Assembly (NCBI GenBank): GCA_021604765.1
Contig: BQJP01000006.1
Location: forward strand, 36,841-100,840
From: Thermodesulfobacteriota bacterium
GTDB lineage: Bacteria > Desulfobacterota_D > UBA1144 > Nemesobacterales > UBA2774
Length of the DNA stretch: 64,000 nt
Direction: 5' to 3'
The notes under the pieces are model-generated. The model worked only from the letters and a program-made list of their open reading frames with translations. It had not been told where the DNA came from and ran no database searches. Shown here piece by piece: positions 25,668-34,590 of the stretch (position 1 is the stretch's first letter; every line of letters begins with the position of its first letter). The position numbers and the translations under genes are program-made.

Positions 25668-27602
25668 TTATGCCATTTCAGGTTTATATTTAAAAAAGAG
25701 TACCCCTAAGGGTGGAAGACATATGTCAATATAATCCTGTCCTTCAGTATTATTATCTATTATTGTCTCTACCCCTCCTGCATTTCCAACACCACTCCCT
25801 CCATAGATTAGAGCATCGCTATTTAAGCATTCTTTCCAATAACCTGAGCTCGGCAAATATATTTTGCAGCTATCTCTAACAACAGGTGTAAAGTTGCAAA
25901 CCACTAATATAACATCAGAATTTGTTTTAGATTTCCTTATGAAGCTTATAATGCTAGACTCGTCATCGTTGGCATTTCTCCATTCAAATCCTTCTGCAGA
26001 AAAATCGATTTCATACAATGCGGGTTCATTTTTATAGAATTTATTAATATCGCTTACCCATTTCTTCACGCCGGCATTTAGTGGGTTCTCTAACTCATGC
26101 CAGTCCAAGCTTTTCTCATGATCCCACTCACTTGATTGCCCAAATTCACCACCCATAAAGAGCAACTTTTTACCAGGGTGCCCAAACATATAGCCATACA
26201 GTGCTCTAAGATTAGACGCTTTTTGCCACTCATCTCCCGGCATCTTGTTAAGCAATGAACCTTTTCCATATACAACTTCGTCATGAGACAGAGATAATAC
26301 GAAGTTTTCGTTAAAGGCATAAATCATGCTGAATGTCAGCATATTGTGATGATACTTCCTGTGTATGGGATCTTTCTCGAAGTACTGAAGCGTATCGTTC
26401 ATCCAACCCATATTCCATTTCATTCCAAATCCTAACCCGCCAATATCTGTCGGTTTGGATACCATCGGCCAAGCAGTAGATTCCTCAGCTATAGTTTGAA
26501 TACCTGGGTAGTTAATATATGAGGATTTGTTTAATTCTCTTAATAAATTTATTGCTTCCGTATTTTCGTTGCCGCCCTGGTCATTTGGAATCCACTCCCC
26601 TTCGTTTCTGCTATAATCCAGATATATCATTGAAGCAACAGCATCGACTCTTAAAGAATCGATATGGTACTTATCAAGCCAGAACTGTGCGCTGCTAATC
26701 AAAAAAGATTTAACTTCATTTCTCCCGTAATTGAATATATAACTATCCCAATCTGGGTGATATCCTTTTCTTTTATCTTCGTGTTCATAAAGATGAGTTC
26801 CGTCAAAAAAATGAAGCCCAAATTCATCTCCGGGAAAATGGGAAGGAACCCAGTCGAGGATTACTCCAATATCATTTTGGTGTAAGTAGTCAACTAAATA
26901 CATAAAGTCTTGGGGTGAGCCGTATCTGCTTGTTGGTGCAAAATACCCTGTTGTTTGATATCCCCAGGATCCATAGAAAGGATGCTCCATTACAGGCATG
27001 AATTCCACATGTGTAAATCCTGTCTCTTTTAAATATTGTGCAAGTTCAATGGCTAGTTCCCTATAATTTAATGGTCTATTACCCTCTTCAGGGATTCTTT
27101 TCCAAGAGCCTATATGTAACTCATATATTGACATGGGGGAATCTAAAGAATTTCGTTTTTCTCTGTCTTTTAACCACTCTGCATCATTCCATTCATATTC
27201 TAATCCACTAACTATTGATGCTGTTTTTGGGGGAGTTTCCCATTTAAAAGCAAAGGGATCTCCTTTTTCCACTTTATAGTTGTTAACTTTGGATACGATG
27301 TTGTATTTGTATAAGGTGTTTTCTTTCAGGTTAGGTATAAACCCGTCCCAGATTCCTGATTCATCCCATCTTACATTTAGCGGATGTGACTGCTTGTTCC
27401 ATGCATTAAAATCCCCTATGACCGAAACATATTCAGCGTTAGGAGCCCAGACTGCAAAATGAGTGCCTCTTGCTCCATTTAACTCTGTGATGTGAGAGCC
27501 CAGTTTGTTGTAAAGGTTGTAGTTATTACCTTCCTTGAATAAGAATATATCGTAGTCGGTTATAAAAGTTGGATGATTAATTACATTTGCTAGAGTTTTC
27601 AT
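25668..27602 (-). CDS. glgB: 1,4-alpha-glucan branching enzyme (GH13)
   Basis: 644 aa with the N-terminal CBM48 domain (GTHFAVWAPNAEYVSVIGDFNAW) and a GH13 catalytic barrel: DVVPSHFP-type region (VILDWVPSHFPGDEFGL), DSLRVDAVASMIYLDYSRNEGEW with the nucleophile Asp, TIAEESTAWP with the acid/base Glu, and LSLSHDEVVYGKGSL. The C-terminal beta domain follows. It creates alpha-1,6 branches in glycogen. It is the first gene of the minus-strand cluster and faces glgP across a 178-nt promoter region. A TATAAT at 27646-27651 on the minus strand may serve as its -10 box. Confidence 0.95.
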   Translation of the reverse strand: MKTLANVINHPTFITDYDIFLFKEGNNYNLYNKLGSHITELNGARGTHFAVWAPNAEYVSVIGDFNAWNKQSHPLNVRWDESGIWDGFIPNLKENTLYKYNIVSKVNNYKVEKGDPFAFKWETPPKTASIVSGLEYEWNDAEWLKDREKRNSLDSPMSIYELHIGSWKRIPEEGNRPLNYRELAIELAQYLKETGFTHVEFMPVMEHPFYGSWGYQTTGYFAPTSRYGSPQDFMYLVDYLHQNDIGVILDWVPSHFPGDEFGLHFFDGTHLYEHEDKRKGYHPDWDSYIFNYGRNEVKSFLISSAQFWLDKYHIDSLRVDAVASMIYLDYSRNEGEWIPNDQGGNENTEAINLLRELNKSSYINYPGIQTIAEESTAWPMVSKPTDIGGLGFGMKWNMGWMNDTLQYFEKDPIHRKYHHNMLTFSMIYAFNENFVLSLSHDEVVYGKGSLLNKMPGDEWQKASNLRALYGYMFGHPGKKLLFMGGEFGQSSEWDHEKSLDWHELENPLNAGVKKWVSDINKFYKNEPALYEIDFSAEGFEWRNANDDESSIISFIRKSKTNSDVILVVCNFTPVVRDSCKIYLPSSGYWKECLNSDALIYGGSGVGNAGGVETIIDNNTEGQDYIDICLPPLGVLFFKYKPEMA

Positions 27603-27645
27603 ATATACGAGACAGCTTTTTATGTGAATATTGTTGTGCTCTCTA

Positions 27646-27651
27646 ATTATA
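27646..27651 (-). promoter_or_regulatory. Possible -10 element for glgB
   Basis: TATAAT on the minus strand, about 44 nt before the glgB start, in the divergent glgB/glgP spacer. No well-spaced -35 box was found, so this is a weak prediction. Confidence 0.3.
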
Positions 27652-27780
27652 CCCAGTAATATTAAAAGTCTACGAATACGATGTATAGAAGTTTTGGTTG
27701 TAGAAATGTTTTTTCTAGCTCACCATTTCCCAAAAAATATTATTCTGTATAACCTATACTGTTAATGGGAGTATATATTG

Positions 27781-30240
27781 ATGCTTAAGACTAATGTAAA
27801 TTTTGCTCGAGAAGCTGCATCTCTGAGTGAAAGAATCGTTCAACATTTGAAATATTCTATGGGGAAACGAGTCTCTGATGCTTCCTCAGAAGACATTTTT
27901 TATTCTGTTGGACTTGCCGTAAGGGAAATTATGATTGACAGTCTTTTTAAGACTGAAGACCGTTACCAGAACCATAATGTTAAGAGTATGTACTACCTAT
28001 CATTGGAATATCTAATAGGCCGCTCACTATCAAATAATTTAATAAATCTTGGTATTTACGATATTTGCAAAGATGCTCTGAAAAAAATTGGGATAGAACT
28101 TTCTGATCTCATTGAAACAGAGTCAGATGCAGCTCTTGGTAATGGTGGACTAGGAAGACTCGCTGCTTGTTTTCTGGATTCTATAGCTACAATGGGCATG
28201 CCTGGTTTTGGTTATGGGATTAACTATGAATTCGGCATATTTAAGCAAAAAATAATAAACGGTTATCAGGTAGAGCAGCCGGATTACTGGTTAAGAGAAG
28301 AATCTCCCTGGCTCATTGAAAAGAGCCATGAGGTTTGTATCGTTCCTCTTTACGGAAGAGTAGAGATTGAAAAAGATGTAAATGGAGACTACAGACCATT
28401 TTGGAAAGATTGGAAATTCTTATACGGAGTTCCTTATGACATGCCGATAGTCGGTTATGGCGGTAATACAGTTAATTATTTGAGGCTATACTCAGCCAGA
28501 GCGTCTAATGAATTCGACATGAATATCTTTAACAGCGGCGATTATGTAAAAGCGGTAGAACAAAAAACAACATCTGAAGTAGTCTCTAAAGTTTTATATC
28601 CGTCTGATACTGTGGATCAGGGAAAGGAGCTTCGTGTCTTGCAGGAATACTTTTTAGTGTCTTGCGCTATGAGGGATATCGTAAGGCGGTATATGAAAAA
28701 AAATAATAGCTTTGGGAAATTTGCTTCAAAAGTGGCCATACAACTTAACGATACCCATCCCGCTCTGGCTATTGTAGAGCTAATGAGAATATTGGTTGAT
28801 GAAAACGGATTGTCCTGGAACCGGGCGTGGAACATAATCGAATCTACGTTTGGTTATACAAATCACACTTTGCTTCCGGAAGCCATGGAAAGATGGCCGC
28901 TTTCAATATTTGAGCGTATTCTTCCTCGACACCTTCAACTTATTTATGACATTAATGAGCGCTTCCTAAAAAAGGTCAACAAAAAGTGGCCAAATGATAT
29001 GGATCGTGTTAGTAGAATGTCTATTATTGAGGAAGGGTACTCTAAGCAGGTCAGAATGGCTCATCTCTCTATTGTTGGAAGTCATTCAGTAAACGGCGTG
29101 GCGGCTCTTCATTCTAAACTCATAACTACAGATTTAGTGCCAGATTTTTTTGAGATGATGCCTGAGAAATTTAATAATAAAACTAATGGAATTACTCAGA
29201 GAAGATGGTTGTTAAATGTTAATCCCAAATTATCCGGATTAATTTCAAACACTATTGGCGACGCCTGGATTACAGACCTTTATAAGCTTCAGTCTCTTGA
29301 AGAACATCAAGAGAGCGAGGAATTTATAGACAAATTTCAGCAAATAAAAAACAAAAATAAAGAAACTCTCTCTCAATATATATTTGATAATACTCATATA
29401 ATCGTTAATCCGGAATCTCTCTTTGATATACACGTAAAAAGGATCCACGAGTATAAACGTCAACTTCTAAATGTTATGCATATCATTCATCAGTACTACT
29501 GCATAGTTGAGGACGGAATGACTCTTAAAGTGCCTAAAACCTACGTATTTGCGGGAAAAGCCGCACCGGGCTACTGGGCGGCTAAGAATATTATTAAGCT
29601 CATAAACAACCTTGCTCAAATAGTAAATAATGATAAAAGGGTAAATGATCAGATTAAGGTTGTTTTCTTGCCCGATTATAAAGTTTCCCTTGCTGCAAAG
29701 ATAATTCCTGCAGCCGATGTTAGCCAGCATATCTCCACTGCTGGCAAAGAAGCTTCAGGAACAAGCAATATGAAGTTTGCTCTAAATGGTGCACTTACGA
29801 TAGGAACTCTGGACGGTGCAAACATAGAGATTATGGAAGAAGTAGGTTCAGAAAACATCTTTATCTGTGGATTAACGACAGAGGAAATAAACGAGCTTAT
29901 CAAAGCCAATAGTTACGATCCTTATCGCATATATGAAAACAATAATTATATAAAAAGGGTAATGGACTCTTTTAAATCAGACGCATTGTGCCAGAAAGAG
30001 CCAGGATTATTTAACTGGATATACGAATCAATAGTTCATAACGGCGATGTTTATTACCATCTTGCAGACTTCGAATCCTATGCCGAGACTCAGAAAAAGG
30101 TCGAGCTTGAGTTTGCGGATAAATCAAACTGGACTAAAAAAGCTATTTTAAATGTTGCTCGCATAGGTAAGTTCTCAAGTGATCGTACCATATCAGAATA
30201 TGCTAAGGATATATGGGGTATCAAAAAGTATGTAGATTAG
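27781..30240 (+). CDS. glgP: Glycogen/alpha-glucan phosphorylase (GT35)
   Basis: 819 aa from the ATG at 27781; the track starts one codon earlier at TTG, but GGGAG sits 9-10 nt before this ATG. GT35 hallmarks are YYLSLEYLIGRSLSNNL, ALGNGGLGRLAACFLDS, NDTHPALAIVELMRIL, NGITQRRWLL, VHVKRIHEYKRQLLN-type sequence and the PLP-lysine region EASGTSNMKFALNGALTIGTLDGANIEI. It releases glucose-1-phosphate from glycogen. It is transcribed divergently from the synthesis genes, which allows separate regulation of storage and breakdown. Confidence 0.96.
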   Translation: MLKTNVNFAREAASLSERIVQHLKYSMGKRVSDASSEDIFYSVGLAVREIMIDSLFKTEDRYQNHNVKSMYYLSLEYLIGRSLSNNLINLGIYDICKDALKKIGIELSDLIETESDAALGNGGLGRLAACFLDSIATMGMPGFGYGINYEFGIFKQKIINGYQVEQPDYWLREESPWLIEKSHEVCIVPLYGRVEIEKDVNGDYRPFWKDWKFLYGVPYDMPIVGYGGNTVNYLRLYSARASNEFDMNIFNSGDYVKAVEQKTTSEVVSKVLYPSDTVDQGKELRVLQEYFLVSCAMRDIVRRYMKKNNSFGKFASKVAIQLNDTHPALAIVELMRILVDENGLSWNRAWNIIESTFGYTNHTLLPEAMERWPLSIFERILPRHLQLIYDINERFLKKVNKKWPNDMDRVSRMSIIEEGYSKQVRMAHLSIVGSHSVNGVAALHSKLITTDLVPDFFEMMPEKFNNKTNGITQRRWLLNVNPKLSGLISNTIGDAWITDLYKLQSLEEHQESEEFIDKFQQIKNKNKETLSQYIFDNTHIIVNPESLFDIHVKRIHEYKRQLLNVMHIIHQYYCIVEDGMTLKVPKTYVFAGKAAPGYWAAKNIIKLINNLAQIVNNDKRVNDQIKVVFLPDYKVSLAAKIIPAADVSQHISTAGKEASGTSNMKFALNGALTIGTLDGANIEIMEEVGSENIFICGLTTEEINELIKANSYDPYRIYENNNYIKRVMDSFKSDALCQKEPGLFNWIYESIVHNGDVYYHLADFESYAETQKKVELEFADKSNWTKKAILNVARIGKFSSDRTISEYAKDIWGIKKYVD

Positions 30241-30301
30241 GTCTTAAATTTGTAGAAATTCTTAGTGTTTTTGAACAAGATAAGATTAAATTTTATAAAA
30301 A

Positions 30302-30353
30302 ATAAGGTCTTTTCGTATTAGAATCATTTTGTTCTCCTACGAAAAGACCTTAT
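30302..30353 (-). terminator. Long-stem hairpin between glgP and the triple-repeat protein gene
   Basis: ATAAGGTCTTTTCGTA and its exact reverse complement form a 16-bp stem around a 20-nt loop. On the minus strand the stem is followed by TTTTTTATAAAATTT, so it should terminate the gene ending at 30422. It may also act weakly on glgP transcripts. Confidence 0.75.
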
Positions 30354-30421
30354 CAACTGTTTTCACTTATGTCATTCAGAATTCTTTTATTTTCTTAACC
30401 TACGAACTGTGTTCCAATTCC

Positions 30422-30715
30422 TTATGAATTAGGTGAAGAATTACTCAATCTTTGTACTACGAAAGAATCAGCTGCACTTGTAGCAACATAGCCGCCTTTA
30501 CTTTCCGTCTCTGAGTTTAGTTTTTGAACCGTAAGTGCGTCAGCTGCACTTGTAGCTACGTATCCACCCTTAGATGGTTCATTGGAATTTAGTTTTTGCA
30601 CTGTAAGCGCATCAGCTGCACTTGTTGCAACATATCCACCTTGAATCCCGTCAACTGCGAATGCTGGAATACTAAGTCCTACTACTAACGCCCCTGCTAA
30701 AAGTAACTTTTTCAT
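30422..30715 (-). CDS. Secreted 97-aa protein made of three 24-residue tandem repeats
   Basis: A classic signal peptide (MKKLLLAGALVVGLSIPAFA) is followed by a short spacer and three repeats starting GGYVATSAADALTVQKLNS (residues 26-49, 50-73, 74-97). The first two are identical apart from the linker (NEPSK / SETESK-like); the third diverges (SFVVQRLSN). No cysteine is present. GGAGG precedes the ATG. A strong hairpin terminator lies downstream, and a TAGTTG-N6-CAACTA palindrome lies upstream. I recognise no family. Repeats and export suggest a surface, filament or matrix component, but no function can be assigned. Confidence 0.8.
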   Translation of the reverse strand: MKKLLLAGALVVGLSIPAFAVDGIQGGYVATSAADALTVQKLNSNEPSKGGYVATSAADALTVQKLNSETESKGGYVATSAADSFVVQRLSNSSPNS

Positions 30716-30771
30716 TTTACTGCCTCCAGTTTTTGTGACCTAAAGCCACTATTTTTTTGAATTCACTAATT

Positions 30772-30789
30772 TAGTTGTAATTGCAACTA
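30772..30789. promoter_or_regulatory. Palindrome upstream of the triple-repeat protein gene
   Basis: TAGTTG-TAATTG-CAACTA is a perfect 6+6 inverted repeat about 57 nt before the start codon of the repeat protein and far from the divergent acetolactate-synthase-like gene. It may be an operator; no second copy was found. Confidence 0.3.
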
Positions 30790-30986
30790 GAAAGGATTCA
30801 AGAATATTAAATATTATTATTAGGTTGGGCTGTTTTGGTTATTGGCTAGATTTGAAACCAGAATTATTCTATCTCTTTCTTTCCCAAATTTACTGAAAAA
30901 ACTTAGAAATGTTGCGACGATATTTCTTGACTATGTTTTATATATAGCTGGTCTAAATGGGTTTCATCATTATCCTTAATATTGAT

Positions 30987-32690
30987 ATGAAAATGATGAA
31001 TGGAAGAGATATATTGTTCGAGGTGTTGCTCAGTGAGAAAGTTGATACTGTCTTCTGTCCTGCAAGCAGTCGGGAGATGGATTTTCTTGGGTTTATTCCT
31101 GAAAAGTATCAGAATCAGATTAAATTTGTTAAAGCAAGACACGAACAGGCTGCCACTCATATGGCAGATGGTTATGCTAGGTCATCAGGAAAACCAGGGA
31201 TAGTAATATCTCTACCTGGACCATATGGTATTAACACTGTAACGGGTCTAGCCACAGCACATATGGATTCATCACCTATAGTTAGTATTATTGCAGATCT
31301 TGACCCCTGGATTTTCAAGGGTTCTTCATTTCACAATACTGACCATATTGGTATTACACAGTCCTGCACCAAGCATAATTATTTAGTGCAGAATGTCTCA
31401 AATTTAGCAAAAATGATAAAAGAAGCAACTCATGTTGCGAAAACAGGAAGGCCCGGTCCAGTTCTAGTAGATATTGAATTTGCGGCACTTGCTGGAGAAG
31501 AGAAATTTAACATTCCAGATATTGAGATAAAAGGTTACAAAGAAAGAAAAAAAGGTGAACCATCTCAGATAAAACGAGCTGTCGAGATGATACTCTCCTC
31601 AGAGCGCCCAATAATATTCGGTGGCGGGGGGTTGATTCTATCGGGAGCCAGACAAGAACTTATAAAGTTTGCACATAGCTACAAGATTCCTGTAACTAAT
31701 ACACTTATGGGTATAGGCTCCTACCCACCAGATGATCCATATTATGTAAACTGGATCGGAATGCACGGGGCTTATTGCGCTAATATGGCAGTTCATGAGA
31801 GCGATTTGATTATTTCTATTGGTGCTAGGTTTGATGATAGGGCGACTGGAGGTAATTTTGAGAAATTTGCTCCCAACGCTGAAATAATTCATATAGACAT
31901 CGACCCCTCAACTATAGATAAAAACATTGTAGTCCATTGTCCTATTATAGGAGATGCAAAAGAAGTATTAAAACAAATGCTCGAAATTATTCCGGCTGAT
32001 TTTAAAGCAGATAGAACTAAGTGGTTTAACCAAATTAATAAGTGGGATAAAGAGCATCCGCTCAGTTATTCGCAGACTGGAGAGAAGATCAAAACCACTT
32101 TCGTCATAGACAAGCTCTCAGAGATAACTAACGGCGAATCTATAATTGCATCTGATGTTGGTCAACATCAAATGTGGCTTGCGCAATTTTATATCTTTAA
32201 AAACCCCAGAGCACACCTTTCTTCCGGAGGTTTGGGTACTATGGGGTTCGGACTCCCAGCCGCAATAGGCGCAAAATTTGGAAGACCTGATAAGCAGGTG
32301 ATTTGTGTTGCCGGAGACGGTAGTTTCCAGATGAATATGCAGGAACTTGGAACTGCGGTTGAAAATGAGATGGATTTAAAGATTATTGTTTTAAACAATA
32401 GACATCACGGAATGGTGCGACAGTGGCAGACTCTATTTTTTGAAGGTAATTACTCCTCGTCTCGTTTCGAAGTACTTCCGGATTTTGTGAATTTGGCCAA
32501 GTCTTATGGAGCAGCAGGAGTACATATTAGTAAACCCGACGAGCTGGAAGAAGGTCTAAAAGAAGCATTGTCTACGGATGGTGTGGTGCTCGTAGAAATT
32601 GAGGTTGATTATGAGCAAATGGTATATCCGATGTTGTCTCCAGGTGGAGATATGAGCGAAATGATAGTACAGCCCACAGATATAGCATGA
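30987..32690 (+). CDS. Acetolactate-synthase-like thiamine-diphosphate enzyme, large subunit
   Basis: About 567 aa. Three TPP-enzyme domains are present: the N-terminal PYR domain with catalytic Glu in RHEQAATHMADGYAR, the central FAD-type domain (SIGARFDDRATGG) and the C-terminal PP domain (GDGSFQMNMQELGTA with NNRHHGMVRQWQ). The QWQ and VYPMLSPGGDMSEMI segments are typical of acetohydroxyacid synthase. The N-terminus is odd: family GYPGGxxLP is replaced by CPASSREMDFLGF, and SGPGATNLVTGIA by LPGPYGINTVTGLA. No ilvN or ilvC is adjacent, so it may not be the biosynthetic enzyme. The track start is 30957. Met codons at 30987, 30993 and 30996 fit better, but none has a clear Shine-Dalgarno sequence. 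Confidence 0.82.
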   Translation: MKMMNGRDILFEVLLSEKVDTVFCPASSREMDFLGFIPEKYQNQIKFVKARHEQAATHMADGYARSSGKPGIVISLPGPYGINTVTGLATAHMDSSPIVSIIADLDPWIFKGSSFHNTDHIGITQSCTKHNYLVQNVSNLAKMIKEATHVAKTGRPGPVLVDIEFAALAGEEKFNIPDIEIKGYKERKKGEPSQIKRAVEMILSSERPIIFGGGGLILSGARQELIKFAHSYKIPVTNTLMGIGSYPPDDPYYVNWIGMHGAYCANMAVHESDLIISIGARFDDRATGGNFEKFAPNAEIIHIDIDPSTIDKNIVVHCPIIGDAKEVLKQMLEIIPADFKADRTKWFNQINKWDKEHPLSYSQTGEKIKTTFVIDKLSEITNGESIIASDVGQHQMWLAQFYIFKNPRAHLSSGGLGTMGFGLPAAIGAKFGRPDKQVICVAGDGSFQMNMQELGTAVENEMDLKIIVLNNRHHGMVRQWQTLFFEGNYSSSRFEVLPDFVNLAKSYGAAGVHISKPDELEEGLKEALSTDGVVLVEIEVDYEQMVYPMLSPGGDMSEMIVQPTDIA

Positions 32691-32765
32691 TAACTTTAAT
32701 CGTTATATCAAAACTATCACTTTTAAGCAAATTTATATCTGGTGGGTCAAATGTTCTTTCGTATC

Positions 32766-32794
32766 TTGTAAAATGCTGCGTCATGTGCTATGTT
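32766..32794 (+). promoter_or_regulatory. Sigma-70-type promoter of the first csp gene
   Basis: TTGTAA, a 17-nt spacer and TATGTT. The predicted start lies just before GAGTTTGCAGTAGTTC, the beginning of a leader shared with the second csp gene. Confidence 0.6.
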
Positions 32795-32800
32795 TATTGC

Positions 32801-32912
32801 AGAGTTTGCAGTAGTTCAAGTTTCACCTAAGATAACCATCTATTAAGATAACATTCTGAAGTAATACCGGACCACTAGCACAACCTAATATAAACAAGGA
32901 GGTTAATCGAAC
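32801..32912 (+). promoter_or_regulatory. Conserved 5' leader of the first cold-shock gene
   Basis: The leader starts AGAGTTTGCAGTAGTTC and ends ACCACTAGCACAACC, then an AT-rich stretch and AAGGAGGTTAATCGAAC before the ATG. Both ends match the leader of the second gene while the middle differs. CspA-type mRNAs commonly have long structured leaders that sense temperature, so this is a likely regulatory 5' UTR of about 100 nt. Confidence 0.55.
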
Positions 32913-33122
32913 ATGGCAGAACGTGAGATTGGCACAGTAAAGTGGTTCAATTCTACAAAAGGCTTTGGTTTCATAGAGCGTGAAAACGAAAAAGATGTAT
33001 TCGTACACTACAGTGAAATCGATGATACGGGCTATCGTTCCCTAGATGAGGGACAGCGCGTAGAGTTCACTGTTGTTGATGGTCAAAAAGGCCCTCAAGC
33101 ACAACAAGTAACAATAGTTTAA
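32913..33122 (+). CDS. Cold-shock protein (CspA family), copy 1
   Basis: 69-aa single cold-shock domain with both RNA-binding motifs: RNP1-type GFGFIE and RNP2-type VFVHYSE, preceded by [10 protein letters not shown]. It binds single-stranded nucleic acid and acts as an RNA chaperone in the cytosol. It differs from copy 2 at only a few positions, including the C-terminus (QQVTIV). A strong AAGGAGG Shine-Dalgarno sequence and long leader precede it, and a hairpin terminator follows, so it is monocistronic. Confidence 0.96.
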   Translation: MAEREIGTVKWFNSTKGFGFIERENEKDVFVHYSEIDDTGYRSLDEGQRVEFTVVDGQKGPQAQQVTIV

Positions 33123-33135
33123 TGTAGACAACTAA

Positions 33136-33174
33136 ATGTACGCTGTACTTAGTGCAGCGTACATTCCCTTTTAA
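33136..33174 (+). terminator. Rho-independent terminator of csp copy 1
   Basis: ATGTACGCTG pairs with CAGCGTACAT around a 9-nt loop, followed by TCCCTTTTAAA. It lies 14 nt after the stop codon. Confidence 0.85.
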
Positions 33175-33272
33175 AATCCCGTCATCAAGTTCCGAAGTAA
33201 AACTCTCTCTGATATAAATAAAGAATAATCATATTCCAGACTATTAATTAACTTCTTAATATCTTTTTCTTA

Positions 33273-33301
33273 TTGACACTTTAAGACCCATATGCTATCT
33301 T
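33273..33301 (+). promoter_or_regulatory. Sigma-70 promoter of the second csp gene
   Basis: Perfect TTGACA, a 17-nt spacer and TATCTT. The predicted transcription start coincides with the beginning of the conserved leader box GAGTTTGCAGTAGTTC at about 33308. Confidence 0.75.
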
Positions 33302-33305
33302 CAAT

Positions 33306-33402
33306 CAGAGTTTGCAGTAGTTCTAGTCCACCGTAAGATTCCTATCTGAAAGAGATTTTGAACCACTAGCACAACCCAATATATAAAGGAGGTTAATCGA
33401 AC
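33306..33402 (+). promoter_or_regulatory. Conserved 5' leader of the second cold-shock gene
   Basis: It shares CAGAGTTTGCAGTAGTTC at the 5' end and ACCACTAGCACAACC plus AAGGAGGTTAATCGAACATG at the 3' end with the leader of copy 1. The centre is diverged and shorter. Conservation of both ends after the centre has drifted suggests selection on the leader itself. Confidence 0.6.
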
Positions 33403-33612
33403 ATGTCAGAACGTGAGATTGGCACTGTAAAGTGGTTTAATTCTACAAAAGGCTTTGGTTTCATAGAGCGCGAAAATGAAAAAGACGTATTTGTTCATTA
33501 TAGTGAAATTAATGCTACAGGCTATCGTTCCTTAGAAGAGGGACAGCGCGTAGAGTTCACTGTTGTTGATGGCGAGAAAGGCCCTCAAGCACAAAACGTT
33601 GTTTTAGCTTAA
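33403..33612 (+). CDS. Cold-shock protein (CspA family), copy 2
   Basis: 69-aa cold-shock domain nearly identical to copy 1 ([23 protein letters not shown]); differences include [12 protein letters not shown] and the end QNVVLA. The pair is a tandem duplication that includes promoter architecture, leader and Shine-Dalgarno sequence. Of the two promoters, this one is closer to consensus. It is followed by its own terminator. Confidence 0.96.
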   Translation: MSEREIGTVKWFNSTKGFGFIERENEKDVFVHYSEINATGYRSLEEGQRVEFTVVDGEKGPQAQNVVLA

Positions 33613-33627
33613 AGTAGACTATAAAAA

Positions 33628-33666
33628 AAGTGCGCTGTAGAAACTACAGCGCACTTCTCTTTTAAT
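33628..33666 (+). terminator. Rho-independent terminator of csp copy 2
   Basis: AAGTGCGCTGTAG pairs perfectly with CTACAGCGCACTT around a 3-nt loop, followed by CTCTTTTAATT. The stem core GCGCTGTA resembles the copy 1 terminator stem. Confidence 0.9.
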
Positions 33667-33738
33667 TCAACCCTATTAAGTTTTCAATAAATAATGTAAG
33701 TACTAGAAGTCAAGTAAAAACAGTCTTCTATACAATGA

Positions 33739-34590
33739 CTAGAAATTATTAACTGAAGATCTTACACTTCCCATATTAATTCTTGGTTTGCTTAGAATTT
33801 CAGCCATATCAGTGCTTTGACTTGATTTAGGCAAATCCGCTTTAAATGCAAAGTTTGTAATTGGCCTGTCAATGACCCAGTCTTTCAGGATTGCAATGAA
33901 TTGTGGTTGTCCAGGGAGTTCTTTGTATGTGATTACGAGCTTTCTAGGAATTTTTCGTTTACCTGTCTCAACCCATAATTGCCAATCTATATCCTGTTGA
34001 ACAAAAGCCAAATGATCACATCTGACACCAAGAACCTTGCTTGATCCAAAGTAACTTCCGGAAGTTACTTTTTCAGTTAAAGCCCGAAAAGTATTAATAA
34101 AAAGAAAATCACTTAAAGCGGGCGTAAAATTGTATTGTTCCTTTAACTTAAGTAAAGTTTGGTCTATAGTTGCTGGTACCGAAGCTACGGCAGAAAAGTT
34201 TGTGGGTAGTTCAAGGATCGTTAACTTGCCACTATCAAACCAGAGTTTATAACCTCCTAAATCACTTACATACTCAATAGTCATATTTCCTTGCTTTTTT
34301 AAATAGACTTTTTCTTCAGCTGAATACTGGATCTTACGGTTTGAGGTAATTAGCTGGTCAAACATTACTTCCGCTTTAAAAGTGTATTCCTCTTTGCTTC
34401 CAAGAAAATAACTCATATTTTGAAGAATCTCGGCTGCTTGGGGATCGATGTTCGGGTTTGTATTCTGGGCAAAAGCATTAGTGTATATTGGATTAGCAAT
34501 ATTTGAGTTGCCGGTAATAACACTAAGCATGAAAATGGCAAATAAAAATATCGCCATAGTCTTTAAATTTATTCTCATCTCTTTAACCAT
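33739..34590 (-). CDS. DUF2092-family exported protein
   Basis: 283 aa with an N-terminal signal/anchor (MAIFLFAIFMLSVITG; processing probably near NAFAQ, residue 41). The mature protein matches DUF2092: IDPQAAEILQNMSYFLGSKEEYTFKAEV at the start, the DSGKLTILELPTNFSAVASVPATIDQTL stretch, GVRCDHLAFVQQDIDWQLWVE and PRKLVITYKELPGQPQF. The family is periplasmic with a LolA/LppX-like half-barrel expectation and no proven role. AAAGGAG lies 7 nt before the ATG at 34590. The gene is monocistronic and convergent with the csp genes. Confidence 0.82.
   Translation of the reverse strand: MVKEMRINLKTMAIFLFAIFMLSVITGNSNIANPIYTNAFAQNTNPNIDPQAAEILQNMSYFLGSKEEYTFKAEVMFDQLITSNRKIQYSAEEKVYLKKQGNMTIEYVSDLGGYKLWFDSGKLTILELPTNFSAVASVPATIDQTLLKLKEQYNFTPALSDFLFINTFRALTEKVTSGSYFGSSKVLGVRCDHLAFVQQDIDWQLWVETGKRKIPRKLVITYKELPGQPQFIAILKDWVIDRPITNFAFKADLPKSSQSTDMAEILSKPRINMGSVRSSVNNF

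Noticed and set aside
30425-30645. Possible CRISPR or mobile repeat of 72 nt
   Set aside because: Units are adjacent, in frame and encode 24-residue protein repeats; no spacers or cas genes are present.
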